From Perkinsela sp. pyNocScin1 (Eukaryota; Euglenozoa; Kinetoplastea; Prokinetoplastida; Perkinselidae): a stretch of DNA of 64,000 nucleotides. Location of the stretch: the NCBI GenBank assembly GCA_964019655.1, contig CAXHTR010000001.1:186001-250000 (forward strand), in the 5' to 3' direction. This document shows, piece after piece, positions 59,809 through 64,000 of this stretch (positions are counted from its first letter, which is position 1; each line of letters starts with the position of its first letter). Under the pieces are notes generated by a model. It was not told the DNA's origin and searched no databases. It saw only the letters and a list, made by a program, of their open reading frames with translations. The position numbers and the translations under genes are program-made.

Positions 59809-60432
59809 ATGCTCACACTCCTCGCCGCCGACGTTCCCGGCCTCGGCCGCGTCGACCTATCCATGCTCTCTGAGACGCAGGTCATGGAGCTTTTCTTCGT
59901 CCCAGACGACTACGAAGATTCTCGCGAGCACCTTAAAGGTGACGCCAGTGATGCATGCACCTGGACAGGGATGGAGTGCAACACCTACCACCAAGTCGAG
60001 CGAATCGGCTGGCTTGATTATATTGTAGATATTGCGGGGGAGATCAACTTTTTGATGTTTCCACGCCATTTACGCGCTTTGCTCCTCATCAACCAGGAAA
60101 TTCGCGGTGAGGTCAATCTTCTCACGCTTCCCACGACCATAGAGGACATCCAAGTCGAGTACTGCCGCATCAAGGGGACGCTCGACTTCGGAAGCCTACC
60201 GCTAAACCTGAAGTCTCTTGTCTTTATTTGCAATGGTCTCACTGGGCTAGTGAACGTGCTTAACCTCCCTGCGACGCTCAAGCACGTGCAGATCAACGAG
60301 TGCCGCGTCCAGCCGAAGTCCCTCTACATCGGGAAGTTGCCTTCAAAAGACCTCAGAATCGACCTCTATGACTGCGGGATCACTGTGATGATCCTCGAGG
60401 ACGACGGAGACAGGCCCCAGATTACCGAGTAG
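59809..60432 (+). CDS. LRR protein, subfamily D
   Basis: 207 residues. The ATG sits behind CCTTCCAG-CTCTACAA. 'MLTLLAADVPGLGRVDLSML', 'ETQVMELFFVPDDYEDS', cap 'SDACTWTGMECNTY'. Four LRRs and the D tail 'LYIGKLPSKDLRIDLYDCGI'. The C-terminus differs from the two next copies ('LEDDGDRPQITE'). Confidence 0.9.
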   Translation: MLTLLAADVPGLGRVDLSMLSETQVMELFFVPDDYEDSREHLKGDASDACTWTGMECNTYHQVERIGWLDYIVDIAGEINFLMFPRHLRALLLINQEIRGEVNLLTLPTTIEDIQVEYCRIKGTLDFGSLPLNLKSLVFICNGLTGLVNVLNLPATLKHVQINECRVQPKSLYIGKLPSKDLRIDLYDCGITVMILEDDGDRPQITE

Positions 60433-60547
60433 ATACGTGTGCATAGATCAAAAATACTTCAGAATCGAAGTATAAAGTTGTTTTGATATTCTTGAAGCGA
60501 TTTCGACAGCAAAATCTTCATGCAGTTATTCGCTTTCAATATCCAAA

Positions 60548-61204
60548 ATGCTTACACTCCTAACAGCTGATATGAGTGGGCTCGGCCGCGTCAACCGAGC
60601 CATGCTCTCTGAGACACAGGTCATGGAGCTTTTCTTCGTCCCAGACGACTACGACGACTCTCGCGAGAAGCTCAAAGGTGACGCCAGCGATGCGTGCACT
60701 TGGAAAGGCCTCGAGTGTAACACCAATAAACAAGTCATGCGTATCGACTGGTTTGATTACGACTTAGATCTCGCAGGAGAGATCAATTTTACGATGCTTC
60801 CTCAATACCTGTGCAGTTTAGTACTCATCGACCAAAAACTTCGAGGCGAGGTTGATCTGTGTGCTCTGCCAATGACTATGCTATGCATCCAAATCGAGTT
60901 CTGCCATGTCACTGGGACGCTCGACCTCGGGGGCCTTCCAAACGGCCTACAGGGCCTCTATTTTACAGATAATCGCATATCCGGAATACGAAACGTTCGA
61001 AATCTCCCTGTGACGCTCCGGCGCCTGCAGGTGAATGAGACCGCTGCACAGCCAAAGTCCGTGCACATCGGGAAGCTTCCATCGAGCGAGATCCGAATAA
61101 ATCTGTATAACTGTGGGCTCAAGGAGATTACTTTCGAGGATGTGGCGGACAAAGAGCAAGTCGGTGGGGTAGTGATTGACAGGGATGAGTTGAGCCAAAT
61201 TTGA
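60548..61204 (+). CDS. LRR protein, subfamily D
   Basis: 218 residues. 'MLTLLTADMSGLGRVNRAML', 'ETQVMELFFVPDDYDDS', cap 'SDACTWKGLECNTN'. Four LRRs ('CHVTGTLDLGGLP'), tail 'VHIGKLPSSEIRINLYNCGL' plus a short extension 'VVIDRDELSQI'. Tandem copy of its neighbours. Confidence 0.9.
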   Translation: MLTLLTADMSGLGRVNRAMLSETQVMELFFVPDDYDDSREKLKGDASDACTWKGLECNTNKQVMRIDWFDYDLDLAGEINFTMLPQYLCSLVLIDQKLRGEVDLCALPMTMLCIQIEFCHVTGTLDLGGLPNGLQGLYFTDNRISGIRNVRNLPVTLRRLQVNETAAQPKSVHIGKLPSSEIRINLYNCGLKEITFEDVADKEQVGGVVIDRDELSQI

Positions 61205-61371
61205 GCCTGAGACATTACGGTTATTGAATCCCCACGAGCGTCATTGACCGATCCTATTCACTAGAAATGCTTTACGGCTCTATTCTTTCTATAAGTAACA
61301 GTATGTCTCCTTCATAAGCGTCACGAAGCGACTTCAGGTTCCTGTCTCTCACTGATATCTTTTTCAATACA

Positions 61372-61995
61372 ATGCTCAAACTCCTTACCGCCGACGTTCC
61401 CGGCCTCGGCCGCGTCGACCTATCCATGCTCTCTGAGACACAGGTTATGGAGCTTTTCTTCGTCCCAGACGACTACGAAGATTCTCGCGATCACCTTAAA
61501 GGTGACGCCAGCGATGCGTGCACCTGGACAGGACTCGAGTGCAACGCGCACCATCAAGTGGAGCAAATCGACTGGTTCGATTATGATATAGATCTGGCAG
61601 GAGAGATCAATTTTACGATGCTTCCTCAATATCTGTGTACTCTGGTTCTAATTGAAAAAAAAATTCGAGGCGAGGTGAATCTGTGTGCTCTACCAACGAC
61701 AGTGCGGTGCATCCAAATTGAGTCCTGTCACGTGACTGGGACACTGGACCTCGGGAGCCTTCCCGAGGGCCTGCTGGGCCTCTATTTTACAGTTAATCGC
61801 ATATCTGGAATACGAAACGTCCGAAATCTTCCTGTGACGCTCACGCATGTGCAGATCAACGAGTGCCTCGTCCAGCCGAAGTCCCTCTACATCGGGAAGT
61901 TGCCGTCTAAGGACCTCAGAATCGACCTCTATGGATGCGGGCTCAAGGAGATTACTTTTGAGGATGTGGCAGATAGGAAGCAAGTCGATGGATAA
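61372..61995 (+). CDS. LRR protein, subfamily D
   Basis: 207 residues. 'MLKLLTADVPGLGRVDLSML' matches 59809, while the middle ('DWFDYDIDLAGEINFTMLPQ') matches 60548 and the end ('VQINECLVQPKSLYIGKLP') again matches 59809. It is a mosaic of its two neighbours, as gene conversion would produce. Ends 'EDVADRKQVDG'. Its 5' flank is duplicated upstream of the next gene. Confidence 0.9.
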   Translation: MLKLLTADVPGLGRVDLSMLSETQVMELFFVPDDYEDSRDHLKGDASDACTWTGLECNAHHQVEQIDWFDYDIDLAGEINFTMLPQYLCTLVLIEKKIRGEVNLCALPTTVRCIQIESCHVTGTLDLGSLPEGLLGLYFTVNRISGIRNVRNLPVTLTHVQINECLVQPKSLYIGKLPSKDLRIDLYGCGLKEITFEDVADRKQVDG

Positions 61996-62083
61996 TGGTT
62001 TACAGGTTGAAACCAATGCAGCTCCATTCTTTCTATAAGTAACAGTATGTCTCTTTCATGAGCGTCACACTTCCACTTCAGAT

Positions 62084-62086
<3 letters not shown>

Positions 62087-62136
<50 letters not shown>
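62087..62136 (+). repeat. (TC)18(AC)7 microsatellite in a 5' flank
   Basis: Pure TC repeat followed by AC repeat, 20 bases before the ATG at 62157. In the duplicated flank upstream of 61372 the same place reads only CCTGTCTCTCACTGAT, so the array expanded from a pre-existing pyrimidine tract. It is the probable polypyrimidine tract of the splice acceptor of the next gene. Confidence 0.9.
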
Positions 62137-62156
62137 TGATATCTTTTTCAATCCAA

Positions 62157-62879
62157 ATGCACACACTCATCTTCGCCACGGCCGACAGCGCGCCCCTAGC
62201 CCGCGTCGACCCAGCATCGCTCGACCAGCAGACCCTCATGGAGCTCTTCTACGCGCCACTCGAGAAGCCAGCGCACAACTACCGCCTCTCTGATCAATCC
62301 TTCAAGCCGATAACCGAGTGGAACGGCGTCGGTTGCAGCCCCGAAGGCGAAGTCACCTCCATCGACTGGTGTGATCTCTTTTCGGGTGGCACCGTAGACC
62401 TGCGCTTCCTCCCTGACACGCTCAAAGCGATGGACATCAGCATGAACGGCTTTGCGGGGGAAGGTGACCTACGTGCGCTGCCACGGGGAATGACCGACAT
62501 TGACCTCGCGATGAATCGAATATCGGGATCGCTTCACCTGCGAGCCCTGCCACCAGCGATGGCGAACGTCATGCTCAGTAGCAATCGATTTACGGGGAGC
62601 GTTGACCTGACGAGGCTGCCGGCGGGCCTTCAAAATCTTTTCCTCGACCAGAACCAGCTCTCAGGGACGGTGGACCTCCGTTCGCTGCCGGAGAAACTCG
62701 AGAACCTCTGCCTGCACATGAACAAATTTTCAGGGAGTGTGGACATTTCGAGGCTGCCAGAAGGGCTCAAGCTCCTCGACCTGAAGGGGAATGCGTTTGA
62801 GGGGGTGCTGCGCCTCGATGCCGTTCGGGAGTCAACGCGGGTGGACATCAGAGGCACTGGGCTGAGCGCGGCGATCTAA
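62157..62879 (+). CDS. LRR protein, 240 aa
   Basis: The ATG at 62157 (ATCCAAATGC) is chosen. An in-frame ATG at 62058 would translate the microsatellite into Ser-Leu and His-Thr repeats and has no counterpart in relatives. 'MHTLIFATADSAPLARVDPA', 'DQQTLMELFYAPLEKP', cap 'FKPITEWNGVGCSPEG' with one Cys. Seven very regular LRRs ('NRFTGSVDLTRLP', 'NQLSGTVDLRSLP', 'NKFSGSVDISRLP'). GC-rich third positions. Flank shared with subfamily D, coding region not. Confidence 0.9.
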   Translation: MHTLIFATADSAPLARVDPASLDQQTLMELFYAPLEKPAHNYRLSDQSFKPITEWNGVGCSPEGEVTSIDWCDLFSGGTVDLRFLPDTLKAMDISMNGFAGEGDLRALPRGMTDIDLAMNRISGSLHLRALPPAMANVMLSSNRFTGSVDLTRLPAGLQNLFLDQNQLSGTVDLRSLPEKLENLCLHMNKFSGSVDISRLPEGLKLLDLKGNAFEGVLRLDAVRESTRVDIRGTGLSAAI

Positions 62880-63823
62880 CACGGAGGAGAAGAGGCCATA
62901 AATGCTACTTTAACGTTATCTTTGAAAGAATCTTATAGAGTGCTGAAGCTCTTGTACTCATTTTGCTGCTTGCATTCCATTCGATTCGGTCGTTATTTTT
63001 ACATATGAGGTAATTCAATGAGACGAAGCGTTGGTGCGCTGCGAAGATGCGGGGATCTGAGGTCAGAATGTGAGGGCTGACGCCTGGAATCGGGAACCCC
63101 CAAATTTCAATCTTTGCATAGCGCCTGTATGCATCCAATTCATGGAATGCTCAAATCCGGATTACAACGATTGTACTATCAATCCAAATGTCGTTTTTAA
63201 ATTTCGGGGAAAGAAACTGAATTTCATTTGTGATCCTATTTTGGATATTTATTCAGACTTCTTGTCTGCTGTTCGTAGTCAAGGAAGCGTATTTGGTCAG
63301 ACACGATTGGCTCATTCGATATTCCACCTGCGTAATTTTGAGCTTGTTGGCCCTTGACTTTGCGATGCCTTATACTCGCCTCGATAGTCATCGCTTTTGC
63401 CAGTTGAAAACCTTATCTCTCAATCAACGACTCTCAGCCTGAGAAAATATTCGGCTGACAGGCCCCACTTGCGTCCTTTGAAGTTTTGACATACCCTACT
63501 GAAGGCTCGTAGATCTCAGATAAGCCCACATCTGGCGCACAGTCACTCATGAACATCGAAAATGGTTCATGACAGTCAAGTCATCGCAGATTGAAGTGAA
63601 AGGTGTCTATTTTGAGAGACTCGGGAGAACTGATCTAATTCATCGGGTAAGTGAATACTGTCATAAGATAAGAAGTCACATACAAGTGATCCGTAATAAT
63701 CTTATCAATATCATTCGGAATATGAACAAAAAGATAGAATCTATCTATAAGGTTATGAGTACAAAAACGCAGACTGCTGTACAGTTACAAATCTTTATTT
63801 TTTGAATCTGAATCCAAAAATGA
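62880..63823. other. Convergent strand-switch region, no gene seen
   Basis: About 940 bases between convergent LRR genes. A 95-codon plus frame (63070-63357) and a 78-codon one (63569-63805) show no recognised motif. No tRNA or repeat recognised. Confidence 0.45.
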
Positions 63824-64000
63824 TCAGATGTACACCCGATGTGCATCTTTTGGGTTACCTAGCTTCACACTTTGGATGTTGCAGCCTTGGAGCTTGATCC
63901 GCACTGAGTTATCCGGGAGCGCACCAATCGCAAGCGCCTTCATGCGCACATTCTCCTCGCGTATCTCAAAGAATTCGAGTGCTTTTGGGAGGTCGGACAC
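63824..64000 (-). CDS. LRR protein, subfamily D, 5' part outside window
   Basis: Open from the window edge to a TGA at 63824-63826 (58 codons on the minus strand). It shows the subfamily D ending: 'VSDLPKALEFFEIREENVRM', then 'IGALPDNSVRIKLQGCNI', which parallels 'GKLPxxDLRIxLxxCGI' of the other D genes. The cap and first repeats lie beyond the window. Confidence 0.75.
   Translation of the reverse strand: MSDLPKALEFFEIREENVRMKALAIGALPDNSVRIKLQGCNIQSVKLGNPKDAHRVYI

Noticed and set aside
62058-62156. Upstream ATG extending the 62157 protein with Ser-Leu and His-Thr repeats
   Set aside because: The extension is the microsatellite itself; relatives start at the CAAATG at 62157.
1-64000. Plant genome, because of the LRRNT_2-like cap and plant-type LRR
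   Set aside because: No introns or kinase domains, very compact same-strand gene runs, and TUTase-like content do not fit a plant nuclear region.
1-64000. Bacterial or phage origin
   Set aside because: No ribosome-binding sites or operon overlaps; PUS7 and RPA3-like proteins, and Tc1/hAT elements with 8-bp duplications, are eukaryotic.
1-64000. CRISPR, tRNA or rRNA genes
   Set aside because: Coding LRR repeats and microsatellites are the only repeats of note; no tRNA cloverleaf or rRNA motif was recognised by eye. A tRNAscan or Rfam run would be decisive.

Overview
The window looks like a eukaryotic protist genome dominated by one gene family. About 45 loci (intact, partial or broken) encode secreted-type leucine-rich repeat (LRR) proteins. 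Each has a very short hydrophobic N-terminus, a conserved cap resembling the LRRNT_2 cap of plant LRR proteins (core C-x-W-x-G-V-x-C in many members), then 4 to about 32 repeats of roughly 23 residues (L..L.L..N.L.G.I.L..LP..). No membrane anchor, kinase or other C-terminal domain is visible. Genes are uninterrupted, use ATG starts with a recurrent CAAATG context, and several have a pyrimidine tract plus AG just upstream of the start. They lie in long same-strand runs. Together with a terminal-uridylyltransferase-like gene this suggests a kinetoplastid-type organism (bodonid or Perkinsela-like) using spliced-leader trans-splicing. That assignment is inference; the lineage cannot be proven from the window.

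Layout: bases 1 to ~34,100 form a plus-strand LRR run broken only by minus-strand transposase relics (Tc1/mariner at 2.7-3.5 kb and about 6.85-7.05 kb; hAT at 5.4-6.4 kb). Bases 35.2-55.6 kb are a minus-strand run. It holds LRR genes plus three non-LRR genes: a TUTase/non-canonical poly(A) polymerase-like protein (44.3-45.6 kb), a TruD/PUS7 pseudouridine synthase (45.8-47.5 kb) and an RPA3-like OB-fold protein (55.2-55.6 kb). Bases 57.0-62.9 kb are a second plus-strand LRR run, and a partial minus-strand LRR gene ends the window. The strand-switch regions (34.1-35.2, 55.6-57.0, 62.9-63.8 kb) hold no intact gene; the first two contain decayed LRR genes.

The LRR genes fall into subfamilies by cap sequence and length: A (~420-440 aa, 'MEISFYGIKN'), B (~450 aa, 'SMSQQALMEM'), C (~259 aa, 'GRFDPSLLTQQARMELL'), D (~207-218 aa, 'MMELFFxPDD...DACTW' with a 'GKLP..DL.I.L..C' tail), E (~265-286 aa, 'GAGRF..' and relatives), F ('LSDQTMMELL') and several singletons, including one giant of 883 aa. 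Neighbours are usually of one subfamily, as expected from tandem duplication.

Decay and mobility are active. I find three non-autonomous hAT-type elements with perfect 8-bp target duplications. One (37,782-38,773) split an LRR gene just after its start codon. One (10,955-12,178) sits in an LRR pseudogene. A third (11,426-11,662) is nested inside the second. Other LRR loci carry single frameshifts, in-frame stops or a lost start codon. The picture is a birth-and-death array of recognition-type or surface/secreted LRR proteins whose function the sequence does not reveal.
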